NCBI GenBank assembly: GCA_033398695.1
Contig: CM065814.1
Span: forward strand, 76,464,358 to 76,528,357
Direction of reading: 5' to 3'
Length of the DNA: 64,000 nt
Origin: Orobanche coerulescens
Taxonomy: Eukaryota; Streptophyta; Magnoliopsida; Lamiales; Orobanchaceae
Shown piece by piece: positions 11,830 to 21,901 of the stretch. The stretch's first letter is position 1; each line of letters starts with the position of its first letter. The position numbers were made by a program, and so were the translations under genes. A model generated the notes under the pieces. That model was not told the origin of the DNA. It did not search any database and worked only from the letters and a program-made list of their open reading frames with translations.

Positions 11830-14006
11830 AAAACCAGTCCCAGGTCTGAAAGCATTCTTTCTGCACCACTGCACATTCTTTCTGCACCACTGCCCATGCA
11901 ATGGGGAAGAGGTTATTACTCGCATCAATGCCCACTGCTGTTAAAAGCACTCCACCATGAGGTCCCTTAAGATGACAGCCATCTACACCTATCAATTGCC
12001 TGCAGAACTTAAACCCCCTCTTCAAAGCATCTAGACACATATAGAATTTCTCAAACTTGCCCTCATCATTAATACCAAGTGCCACAGTGGAGCCAGAATT
12101 TTTCGACTCCACCTCTGCCTTATAGTCCCACAACAGTCCATATTGCTCACTTGTTTTTCCATGCAAAAGCTCCAAATCAACTTTTCTGGCCCTTTGCATT
12201 TGATGCTTGCTAAGCCTAATGCCAATATCTGTCTTAATATCCATCCTAAAACCTTTCAAGTTTCTTTTATCTGTCTTAATATCCATTCTAAAACCTTTCA
12301 AATTTCTTTTGGGATTAGTTAGGAACCTGTGTTTGTATTTTTTTTCCACCCAAGTAGAAGTGGCAATTGGAATCTTAGAAGTTGTGGCACAATTATGCTT
12401 AGGATAATACTTGGTCACTCTATAAGTTTCTTCATTTTTTACCTTTACAATATTAATCATCCACTTGCACTTTCTACCCCTGCACCCAGCATACATTCTT
12501 CTGCCATCTTTTTTTGCATTTTTCAAAGACCTCAAAGTATATCCACACCATGAGCAGTATCTGTTTCTCGGAAAATATCTCTGCTGCCAATGGTCATTCC
12601 AAGCTCAAATCTTGGATTAAACACATCAATCACTCTAAAGTGTTTAGATTTTTTCTTTTTCTTATCATCATTATTACTATTCATAGCTACTGAGTTCTTT
12701 TTCACTATCAAACAAATTTTCCTCATCAGAAAAGTGCTCCTCACCACTAAGCTCATCACTCCCACTCTCTGAGTTCCCACCACCCCCAGAATTTTCAGCT
12801 GACTCATTTATCTTACTCTTTCCCTTACCATTCGCTACCTTATCATTGTTATTAGGATCAATATCTTTATTGAAGTCATACTCTGGATCATAGAAATCTT
12901 CTAAAATGTCTAAGTTATTATCATTCTCATCATCTGCACATTGGTTTTCAAGTGAAATGGCATCCCAGTCTACATGTTCCATCCAATCATCATGTACTTC
13001 TGGCTGTGTTCGTGTACCAAGGTCAATGTGGAGTTCATTTACATGTTCAGGCTGACACTTGTATACTTACCATCCACATACAATTGAAGACTGTCCTGAC
13101 CACTCGATGCCTCACTGTATAAGGTTTTAAACTGAAATACTGTTGTGACCAACTGAAACCCTAAAGGCCCAAGGTGGTAAAAACCATCTATCCCATTAAG
13201 ACCATACTCTCTGCACAATCTAACTAATGCATATTTGTTGAAATTTTTTACTTCCAGATCCTTAACCAAATAATTGCCCCCCATGTATGTAGGAACAGGT
13301 TTGATGTTTGAATCGCCCACCAAACCAAATTGTAAGATCTAATTTATTCATTCCTGTTACCGAAAGCAATGCAAACAAATATTCTATTTTAGTACATTAT
13401 AGAAACAAAAAGCTATCAAAGTTGATCATACATTAAAGTATAAATAAGTATCAAGCACACATTAAGATACATATTACTTACAAAATTCTAAGCTTCAACC
13501 AACTAAATAAGATAAGAAACATTAGTTAAACTACAAACCGCTCACAAAACCTTGTTTCCAACAAACTAAATAAACAATCAAATAAGCAGGGTATTAACCA
13601 TTTCATTGCATTAAGAAAAACATAACATTATAAATAAATAAATAAATAATAAAAAAAAGTATGTACGCAAATTTTCTAGAACATATCTAACCTTCTATAT
13701 GAACTTATAATCCAACTAGCTAGTAAAACAAGCAAAAAAAAAAGCCAAAGATATAAAATCCTTTTAACACATACACTCCGCACTCACAAGCCCCAACTGA
13801 AAAATCCCAATTGCGTGAGATTCTGAAACACAACAATTGGGCTGGGAAACAAGTAACATGCAAACTTGTAAATGAATCTGAATCAACATTCAGTTGCTTC
13901 AAACATGTAACATTCAGTTTCAAATATGTAAAATTTTGAACTTACAGTTTACTTTGCAAGCAAAAACAACTCTCTTCGACACTGGCTTCTTCTTTCTCGG
14001 CGTCAT
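11830..14006 (-). pseudogene. MULE (MuDR-type) transposase, broken
   Basis: Reading on the minus strand, ATG at 14006 opens a short basic exon (MTPRKKKPVSKRVVFACK). It ends at a GT donor (13952) and joins in frame to an AG acceptor before 13338, giving a 614-bp intron. The second exon holds an N-terminal PB1-like region (PTYMGGNYLVKDLEV), a 1-base shift near 13045, a long acidic/Gly-rich linker (12982-12677), a MuDR N-terminal region (FELGMTIGSR...HGVDIL), a FAR1-like Cys/Lys segment (CRGRKCKWMINIVKVKN), and the MULE transposase core around DGCHLKGPHGG and LFPIAWAVVQKE. It stops at WDWFL, where an RTE LINE begins, so the catalytic C-terminal half is absent. Two short tandem duplications lie within the frame. 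Several frames are needed to read it, so it is inactive. Confidence 0.85.
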
Positions 14007-14215
14007 TTTGCTAGATTCCGTTTATCTAAAAGGCAATTAGGGTTCGGTGACATAAGTTTGTGAAAGAAATTGGGGATTTGAAGAAGAAAATGGGAGTGAG
14101 GATTTTGATTACGGGAGGAGTGGATTTGGTGTTAGGGCAACTGTTTTCCTTTTTTGGTTGTAATACTGATTTGTCAAACACGCTTTAGTAAAGCGTTTTT
14201 ACATCACGCCGAAAA

Positions 14216-14415
14216 AGCCCTAATCCCCAATTTATTACACACGTGACCCGCACATGGGAAAATCCGGCGACGGAGGACCAAAATTGATCACTGGAGTACC
14301 AAAATTGATCATTGCGCCACATTATGGGACCAAATTCGATCATGGTCACCTTTTGGGGATCAAATTCCGCGAGTGACCACTTTGTGGGACTAAATTCGAA
14401 AAATACCCCTCATCA
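14216..14415 (-). mobile_element. MULE terminal/subterminal region
   Basis: Upstream of the transposase start the sequence repeats the phrase GG(A/G)(C/T)(C/A)AAATT(C/G)GATCA five times (near 14277, 14298, 14326, 14352 and 14383). The outermost unit is GGGACTAAATTCGAAAAATACCCC. Plant MULEs often end with such AGGGGTATTTTTCGAATTTAG-like termini, so this is likely the terminal inverted repeat region on the transposase 5' side. The partner end was not found; the side toward 10957 is occupied by the LINE and other DNA. Confidence 0.55.
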
Positions 14416-14820
14416 TACCAACAACATAACATAACCATGGTGATGTTTTTTTTTTTCCTTTAAAGTTGGATTATTTGAATACTATTAGAATACATGTAAA
14501 ACTATAAATTAATCAAATGGAATAGAAAGACTGGTAATTTAGATATAACAAAGATGATAAATATCAAGTGCAATGATTAGGTTATTTATTGTTTGATTAA
14601 TATAATATATTATATTGTTAATAAGCCATGTGTTCATATAACTTTAAAATACAACAGTAAATATTTTCAGATCCTTATAAGATGGCAAAAGAATATATCC
14701 ATTCAAATCATTATCATCCATTGCACCTTAATTCTAACTATATTGGGTCAGTGACATGGGATTATAGTGAAGATCTAGATGCGCATTCTACAACCCACTC
14801 ACAACAAAGCCTCAAGTAGC
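14416..14820. other. AT-rich intergenic DNA
   Basis: No gene, RNA or repeat was recognised in this 400-bp AT-rich stretch between the MULE end and a LINE-like tail. Confidence 0.5.
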
Positions 14821-15130
14821 AATTTTTTTTTTTAAAACTAAAGGAAAGTTTCATTGCTAGCTATGGCACAAGGGTTGCCATGCCATTTCCTTGGATAATA
14901 CAATACACTCAGGGATTTTCGCTGCCAGTAGGAAGAGATGTCAGCAGTCTGGCTTGCTAGAACTGAACTAATATTACTTCGCCGGACTCGGTAACTGCGA
15001 GTCTGTGACCGGAAAATTGGGGCTACTCGGGACCAACAGGTAATGCTGGAACTTTAACTCTAGAACGAAGTGAGCTTAAGTCCCTAGGGATACTCGGGAA
15101 AAAGAAACAATCCTCCTGTGCAGCGAAAAA
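14821..15130 (-). mobile_element. Possible L1-type LINE 3' tail
   Basis: On the minus strand the stretch ends AATGAAACTTTCCTTTAGTTTT followed by a run of A (poly-T at 14822-14833), the usual tail of plant L1 LINEs. The 300 bp before it encode nothing recognisable. TSDs were not found, so this is tentative. Confidence 0.35.
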
Positions 15131-15684
15131 AAAAACTACTATAATATTACTTGAACCAAAAAAATCAACACTTGTATTAGTAGTACAATATGGATGAACA
15201 CATGCAGTTGAGGTATATTAGTAGTACAATCCTGTACAAATTTCACAGCAGCAATCTTAATATGTATAGTATTACTTGTTCCTCTCCACATATTTTGGTT
15301 ATAATGCAGTCTTAAAAAACTAAAAGCTCACGAGTCTAAAACTCCTCCAACCATGTTCTATAACACACCTGAAGCCGGCAATAGAAACAAACTAAAAAAA
15401 AAAAAAAAACTTGTCGTTGTTCTATGGCAATCTAGCACAGTTAAATAAAGTTTATAGGGTTTAGAAGATAAAGGTACTGAATTAATTTGTTCACGGGAGT
15501 TGGAATATAACTCTCAGTGAATTCATGCCATCCTCCAAATAGTGCCATTGAATGCTTTCCAGCATCTCATTCCCAAAACTATATCAAACAAAATATACTT
15601 CCATTGATACCAGCACAATTTATTTATTTATTACAGTTACTAAGATGATCAAGTGAAGAAATGGTGGTTTTACCTACCAAAAAT
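15131..15684. other. Downstream flank of riboflavin synthase
   Basis: AT-rich DNA with poly-A tracts (15128-15136, 15394-15408). It should contain the 3' UTR and poly(A) signals of the minus-strand riboflavin synthase gene, but no specific signal can be singled out. Confidence 0.4.
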
Positions 15685-16547
15685 TCAAGAAGAAGACTTC
15701 ATAACAATGGAATCAACAAATCCAGAACTAAGCAACCTCTCCACATATTTCCCCAAAATATCAACCTCCAAATTCACCTTCTGCCCGATTTTCTTCAACG
15801 GGATCACGATTTTCTGCTGCGTGTACGCTACCAGCATAATGTTGAAACACGATTCCTCATCGAACACATCAACCACAGTCAAGCTAGTCCCATCCACAGC
15901 AACAAACCCCTTGGGCACAATATACCTCAGTAACTCCCTTCTGTCGACCTTCACTTTCACCCACAACGAGTCGCCCTCTGAAGCCATATCCACGATCTCT
16001 CCAGTCCCATCGACATGCCCCTGCACAAAATGACCCCCCATTCTAGTGCTAGGGCTCACTGCCCTCTCCAGATTAACCAAACACCCAGCCTCCAATTCAC
16101 CCCGATTAGTCTTTCTCAACGTCTCCAGAGACAACCCAACCGAGAATTCGGATAAAACGGTGTCGAATTCTGTAACTGTTAAGCAAGTACCATTGACAGA
16201 GATGCTGTCGCCCAAGTGGATGTCTTGGAGAATAGCGGTCGCCTCGATTTTCATGGTGAACTGTTCTCCTGATCGAAGCCCAGTTGCTTAATCGTCCCCA
16301 TTTCTTCAACTATGCCTGTGAAAAGGGATGTGATTCTGTTTGAGATGGGTTTTTTGGGTGAGTAGGATTTGGCGGGTTTGATCAAGATGGATGAAAGTGA
16401 GGGTTGTTTCAGATGCGGCAGCTTCGAGCGCATTTCCGGCGAAAAACGTCGGACGGAGATATCTGAAATTGATGTGGTTCTAGCCGCCGTAAAAGGGAAA
16501 TTCTGGCGTTGACTGTAGATAGAGGTAGGCGGAGAAGAGAGAGCCAT
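15685..16547 (-). CDS. ribE: Riboflavin synthase, plastid-targeted (1-base frameshift)
   Basis: Riboflavin synthase dismutates two 6,7-dimethyl-8-ribityllumazine molecules to riboflavin, the last step of vitamin B2 synthesis, in plastids of plants. ATG at 16547 starts a Ser/Thr/Arg-rich stretch of about 75 residues typical of a transit peptide. Next is the first lumazine-binding barrel (SLFTGIVEEMG, NGTCLTVTEF, NLERAVSP, MGGHFVQGHVDGTGE) and then the second (YIVPKGFVAVDGTSLTVV, FNIMLVAYTQQ, NLEVDILGKYVERLL). The conserved Cys of NGTCLTV, the two His of GGHFVQGH, and the Ser of DGTSLTV are present. The first 98 codons and the last 189 lie in different frames that overlap at 16251-16254, just before ATGAAAATC; one missing base would join them. 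Everything else is free of stops and well conserved, so this is either a very recent pseudogene or a sequencing indel. No intron is needed. It is the only near-intact host gene in the window. Confidence 0.88.
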
Positions 16548-16660
16548 TTTTACCTCCTTCCAGCAAGAATACTATGCGCGGATGCAGAAACTGCAAACGG
16601 GATGAATTAAAATATTTAGAACTCCTTAAAAAATCGCGATTTATATATCAAATTTATTAT
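16548..16660 (-). promoter_or_regulatory. Candidate promoter of riboflavin synthase
   Basis: On the minus strand a TATATAAAT-like element (about 16636-16645) lies some 90-100 bp upstream of the ATG, and another, TTATATAAAT, near 16661-16670. The spacing suits a plant TATA box with a short 5' UTR. There is no supporting transcript evidence. Confidence 0.3.
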
Positions 16661-16719
16661 TTATATAAACAAACGATCAATAAATTGGCAGTTAACACGT
16701 GTTTTCTGACCTTGTCAGT

Positions 16720-17530
16720 AATCTTAACTAGATGTTCTCCGGTGCGATGCACCGCATCAAATATTCTCTTATTAGAAAATAATTTCTCGATCTTTAAATT
16801 TATTTTTGATAATCTTCTACATGAGTATCATATTAGCGTAATATTAATAAAAGACTTATTGAGTGTATTATAGGTGTAATATAATTCAAGAAAGAGTACC
16901 ACATTAGCGGAGTGTTAAGTCAATTCGTGTTCATTACATGAACAAATTTCCTAGACATACCAAAAAAAAGTAGGAATAAATTTTGGGGACGAAAGTAATA
17001 TGTGATTTAAGTCTTAATATATATGTGTGTGTGCAGTGTATGTTTAATTATATTTAGTTATTATAATTAAATAAATATCATAATTTATTATTTATGTAAG
17101 CAATAAATGAATTAATATATTTTTATTTTGCATCAATTAATTTTACTGAAAATAAATATTCATATTTTTTCTAATATAATTTTTTTGTGTAATCGGTCAT
17201 TATTGTAAATCCATCAAATTTATTATATTCATATGAATGTCTAGTTGAAAATTGTTAAATAAAAGTTAATTTGATATATTTTCCATTAAAAATAAATTTG
17301 ATTTAAAAAATTATAAACATTTAAAATTTTAAGCTAAAAAAATAAAGGAAGAATTGTTTTATTGATAGATGAGTGTAAGTTGTGGAATAAAACTCCCACA
17401 ATATCTAGATTTTTTTTTTTGGAAATTTAAGAATACATCTCTATATATAAACTATATTTCAAAATTAAAAATAAAAAATCTTACAATGTGACATGTGTCA
17501 CGACTCTCTTTTTAATAAAAGTATAGATTT
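16720..17530. repeat. Possible non-autonomous transposon with GGTGCGATGCACC hairpin
   Basis: The stretch opens with AACTAG and GGTGCGATGCACC (16741-16753), a perfect short hairpin. Similar CCCGTGCGATGCACGGG-like words are common at the edge of AT-rich plant repeats. Very AT-rich DNA follows to a TTTTTAATAAAAGTATAGAT phrase near 17510-17528. No coding frame is present. Family assignment (Helitron-like, MITE or other) is not possible by eye. Confidence 0.3.
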
Positions 17531-17896
17531 CTAATCTAATCCCTAAAAAAAGATTCTATATTTCTAAATACCTTAATCCTAATCAAATGATTCCTAATCG
17601 TAAAAGCTCTATAAAATCGCGTATTAAATTTATGGTTTTTTCGAACCAACCAATTGAGTTAGAATTTAAGATTTTAATGGTCAATATTTTATATTTTTAA
17701 TTATTAAAATAGAAATAGTTAATTCATGATGGAAGTAACAAAATTAGTCATTTTTAAATAAACACTACTCCTGTTCTCTTCTAATTACAATATTTGGACT
17801 TTCACGCTTGCCAATGTACAATTTTGACTACTAATATCTTTAATTATGCATTTATAAAAATTATAAAAAGTTGATATTTAGAAAGCATATTCCGAG
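17531..17896. other. AT-rich intergenic DNA
   Basis: Nothing recognisable was seen before the TSD of the solo LTR. Confidence 0.5.
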
Positions 17897-17901
17897 ACGA
17901 G

Positions 17902-19072
17902 TGTTGTGTCAAGATTTATTCATCCCGACAGGCGATCGACTATAAGGCCGAGCGACCAAGTCAACTCCAGTCAAACTATGGCTAGCTCGCCAAGTCGAAG
18001 GAACCAGACCACCATCAGGTACCTGGCGATCGACTCCCAAGGCGATCGCCCTTTGGCATCCAGCGATCGACTATAGTGTCCGGCTAAGGACAATCGGCCT
18101 ACGCCCGAACAGAGATGATCGCCCGTCAAAGTCATCAAGATCTGATCTCGGGACAGCACCCACGTGCGAGATCCACAAAAGGCGGCAGACAAGATCTTTT
18201 CTTGTGACAGACAAGACCTTTGACCACGGCCGTCACCTACCTCATCTACCGTGGCCGCCGAAAGTTGTCAGTGGGACCGCCGTGGCAACTCGGGGCACGC
18301 GTGCGAGCTCCTCATTGGGACCGTCTGATTGGCTACCAGAACATGACTTTAAGGGAACAAGCCCATGTGCTAAAAGACGATCGCCCTATTATTATAATGC
18401 AGTAAAGGCGATCGCCCGACGTATAAAAAGTCCTATAAATAGAGAGCCTCCTCCTACTGGAAAAAGGTTCCCAATTCATTTGACCTACGGTTCCGAATTG
18501 GTTCAGAACTCATTTACTTACGTTCACAACTCATTCACCTACATTCCGAATTCATTCACGGAAATACAGTAGAACATACATACCATCAAGCTCCCTGCTT
18601 TCTCGCCGGAATCCATCTCAGGACTTCTCTCTCCGAATCTCTCGTCCAGAAGACGATCGGCAGAGGCAGCAAGTCTCCACTAGACAGATTCCAAGAGATT
18701 CATAAGCCCAGGAGCCTAAGCATCCAGCTAAATACTCGCCGTGAGAGACTGTCGATCTCTCACCGCTGCGACTGTTCATCTCCTTTGTTACAAGAACTCA
18801 CAGAGCATCAAATCTGGTTCTTCCGGCAATATACACGCTCACTAGCTAAGATAACAAGAATCTTTACACTCATTGTAATTGTATTCTTACATTAGTACTT
18901 GTATCCCCGAATATTAGTATTAATAATATCTCGCGAGAGCATTCAAGCCCGGGACTAACAACCCCGGTAAATCTTGTGTTATTTATCTTTCTCACGGAAG
19001 TGCTCTTGCATTTGTTTGCTATCCATCCATTCCAGCAATATCTATATTCGGATAATATTTTGGGTAGCAACA
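17902..19072 (+). mobile_element. Solo LTR of a Tat-type gypsy element
   Basis: This 1171-bp unit runs TGTTGTGTCAAG ... GGGTAGCAACA and is flanked by the 5-bp duplication ACGAG (17897-17901 and 19073-19077). That marks it as a complete insertion with nothing but one LTR, the product of LTR-LTR recombination. It is the same family as the minus-strand LTR at 9462-10621. It contains GGCGATCGCC palindromes upstream of GTATAAAAAG and CCTATAAATAGAG (18421-18442). The shared tail GCATTCAAGCCCGGG lies near 18938. Confidence 0.92.
17931..18442 (+). promoter_or_regulatory. U3 array of GGCGATCGCC palindromes plus TATA box
   Basis: GGCGATCG(A/C)C-type sites occur at 17931, 18024, 18041, 18062, 18119 (half site), 18377 and 18407. 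The last is only 5 bp from GTATAAAAAG (18421-18430), with CCTATAAATAG close behind. The placement suggests a core promoter with an upstream operator-like array. Confidence 0.6.
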
Positions 19073-19077
19073 ACGAG

Positions 19078-19829
19078 TCTAACAAGATATTATATGACTA
19101 TTTTTTTCCATACGTATAAATCACAAACGATGGTCAAAAGAGAGAGTGTGAACAGTATAAAAGTCAACATGTTGCAATAATAAGAGAACGAGTGAAGTAT
19201 AAACTTGTGTTGATTTAGTTTATTATACTACTTTTAGCTTTTAAAATATAATAACAACGAGCAGAATTGAAAATTCATAGTCAAAAGGTGGCAAATATTT
19301 ATCAAACAAAAATTTTCAATTTTGCAAATTTACAGAAATCAAATTATTACTCATTCTTTTATGGGATGGGATCCCCTGCAGTGCACAGTATAATATTGTG
19401 CATTGCTGTGCGCCGGATGGGACACGCACACACACACCCGTGCGAGTGTGTGTGATCGGATGGCTGGCAATGCACCCCCTCTTCTTTTATACAAAACGTA
19501 GCCAGAGTTTCACACTATTGTTAACTTGATTATATATATTTGAATATCAATTGCCATATATTGTGTAATGCATAATTCAAAGTATTTAGGAACAAAATAT
19601 GTATAGAATTTGTTTATACATGTGATAAAAGGCCCCAAAAGCAGTAATTATAGTAATTAGCGCATGACCTGTCAATTGAAAAAAAAAAAAGAAAACTAGA
19701 ACGAATTAAAAAAATAAATAAATAAATAAATAAAAAACTAGAACGAATTAAAATATGGTGTCGACTACATTGCCCTTAAGAGAACTAAACCATGATTCAA
19801 TATGTACCATTGAATGATAAAAGATAACC
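19078..19829. other. Intergenic DNA with simple repeats
   Basis: It contains a (CA)n/(TG)n hairpin around 19425-19453, with CACACACACACCCGTG on one side and GAGTGTGTGTG on the other. A 20-bp direct repeat AAAACTAGAACGAATTAAAA (near 19692 and 19735) brackets an (AAAT)n microsatellite. No gene was seen. Confidence 0.5.
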
Positions 19830-19837
19830 CCTACCGT

Positions 19838-20678
19838 TAGGGGTTTCAAACCGATCGGGTATACCTGGGTTCGATCCGGGTTCGACTCGGTTCTGTATTT
19901 ACAAACCAGTCGAGTTCGGTGTTTGAACTCGGTTTTATAGTCGAGTCGGGTCGGTGTACTCGACTACCCGCCTGTGTGCTCATTGTGTATTCGGGTTCGG
20001 CTCGACCCGCTTCACTCCCGACCCGACTAGGGTTAATTAACACACGTCTCACCTCTGCCTCCAATCCACGATCTATTACTCTCTTTCATTCAACTTTCAA
20101 ACACACACATACCGACACAGACAGGACGAGACACGACTCGAGTCCACTGCCCCGAGCAGGTAATACCAACTCGATCAATACAATCAGTCCAGTCCAGTCA
20201 ATCGTTTCTTCCCCGGGCGTCGCGAGCTGCTGTCGGAAGTGGAGCAGGAGCGAGCAGGTATTTTAGTGTATTTTTTCCTCCCGTTGATGAATTTTTCCCT
20301 CCCGTTCATGAATTTTTTCCTCCCTCAATTTTTTCATCCAGTAAGAACTGGTGTTAGGGTTAAGGAATATGTTTTCACTTTCAGGAATAAAAAGTACACT
20401 TTCGTAGGACAAAAAGATTTGAATTTTACGGAAAAATATGCAGAAAATATTGAAAAAATAGGTACAGCCCAATCTGACCCGATCCGACCGACTCGACGAG
20501 CTACTCGGGTTACCCGGGTGTACTCGAGCGGGTCGAAATCGATAGCTTCATGAGCTACCCGACTCGACTCGAGGTAACTCGACCCGAATTCAGAAAATAA
20601 AAAACTCGACTCGAGTTCGGGTGTACTCGACTCGAGTTCGGGTGTACTCGACTCGAGTCCGACCCGTTTGCAGCCCTA
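19838..20678. mobile_element. Non-autonomous hAT transposon with 8-bp TSD
   Basis: The 841-bp unit starts TAGGGGTTTCAAACC and ends GGGTTTGCAGCCCTA-like (GACCCGTTTGCAGCCCTA). Its ends are imperfect terminal inverted repeats (TAGGGGTTTCAAACC versus TAGGGCTGCAAACGG). It is flanked by the 8-bp duplication CCTACCGT (19830-19837 and 20679-20686), the hAT TSD length. Both ends carry arrays of CGGGTTCG/CGACCCG and GACTCGAGTC words, as in other plant hAT elements, where transposase binds such repeats. No transposase frame is present, so it needs a helper. Confidence 0.88.
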
Positions 20679-20686
20679 CCTACCGT

Positions 20687-21200
20687 CAGACGCATTATAG
20701 GAGCACCATATTAAGATGTGGATGTGGTAGGCAATATTTATCGAGACCTGCTTTTCACCCTCGTCACAGCCGTATCTCCCCCTTACTTTTTTTTTCAATT
20801 TTATCCTTTTATATTTTGATTTTCTTGTTTTCTTTTTTTTTTTATATTCTTTATTTATTTCTTATGAAACTGAATTTATTTGTTCTTTTTTCTTTGAATT
20901 TTTATTTTACTTTATTATTATCAAAATTATTTTCTATTATTTATTTATTTTTATATATTATTTATGATTAAAATAACTACGATATAATATACTAAATATG
21001 AAAAATACGATCAACATTGACAAATAAACTATTCAATTACATTGTATGGTCAGCAAATTTAATCAAGATTGTATCATTTCTCCATATGGATCAGCTCATT
21101 CTTTACAATCTTCAGTCACATTATTCCACCATAACCTTGGGATTGGTGGTACAGGATAATCGAAGCTCAAAAAAACTTAAACAAAATGATTATTATTATT
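20687..21200. other. AT-rich intergenic DNA
   Basis: Pyrimidine-rich and AT-rich sequence (20790-20970) without recognisable genes. Frames here are low-complexity. Confidence 0.5.
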
Positions 21201-21214
21201 GACTAATGCAATTG

Positions 21215-21746
21215 CTATATGTCACGTTGTTGAAATGGAATTGGAGCGGACCTAAATCGCAAGTGTGTAAAACAACCTCCACTAACCGAAGTAAATGCAT
21301 GCAACACAATATTATATCGTGTTGCAATGGCAACCCCATGCATAATGTCCATCCAACTCCATTGTGGTGCCAGAGATTCGAAGAATTTTAGTGCTCCCAT
21401 CATATTATTAGCAGCACCGCGTTCAAGAAAAATACGATCGTAGAACTCCATATTCTGTTCAATTTCATAGTAAAGATCTGCCCGATCCTACTTCCAACCA
21501 TCTTTTGAATTATATACTCGACTTGTGCGGCTATCGCCCTATATCCACAGTTACCATCCCCAAGAACATCAAGTGTATGACTAACGTGACTTCGATATGC
21601 ACGCAATTTTTTAATATATGGATCATTAATTCCTTTTGCTGAATTTCGTGTATGAGTATTCGTAGACTCAAAGCAAGAATGCATCCTTTTGCTATATGGA
21701 TCATTGATTCCTTTGGCTGAATTTTCTTTTCAAATAAAAAGAGCAA
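21215..21746 (-). pseudogene. OTU cysteine protease-like fragment
   Basis: The minus strand encodes DVLGDGNCGYRAIA (about 21575-21530), the catalytic Asp-Gly-Asn-Cys signature of OTU deubiquitinases. In a shifted frame it continues FYDRIFLERG...LAPQWSWMDIMHGVAIATRYNIVL (21450-21300), matching the later part of OTU domains found in plant MULE-linked and stand-alone OTU proteins. The frameshift, and the lack of upstream and downstream parts, make it non-functional. Before the Cys motif there is a diverged tandem duplication of about 77 bp (two copies of a GGATCATT(A/G)ATTCCTTT phrase at 21620 and 21697). It could be a relic of a transposon-borne OTU gene or a retroposed host fragment. Confidence 0.65.
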
Positions 21747-21901
21747 TATATATCCAAAGAAAATGACGAAACATGGAAAAAGGAATGATATTTACACAAA
21801 GTCATACCTGATCAGTGGTAGTAGATTCACACGATATATTCCCATTATTTGTTGAATTATATTCTTCCATTCATTAAAAATAGAATTAGGATATTATTTT
21901 T

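Noticed and set aside
13720..13923. 67-codon minus-strand frame
   Set aside because: Lies inside the predicted MULE intron and has no match.
18204..18572. 122-codon frame in the solo LTR
   Set aside because: Lies across the LTR promoter and transcribed region; composition follows CGATCG repeats and no protein match is evident.
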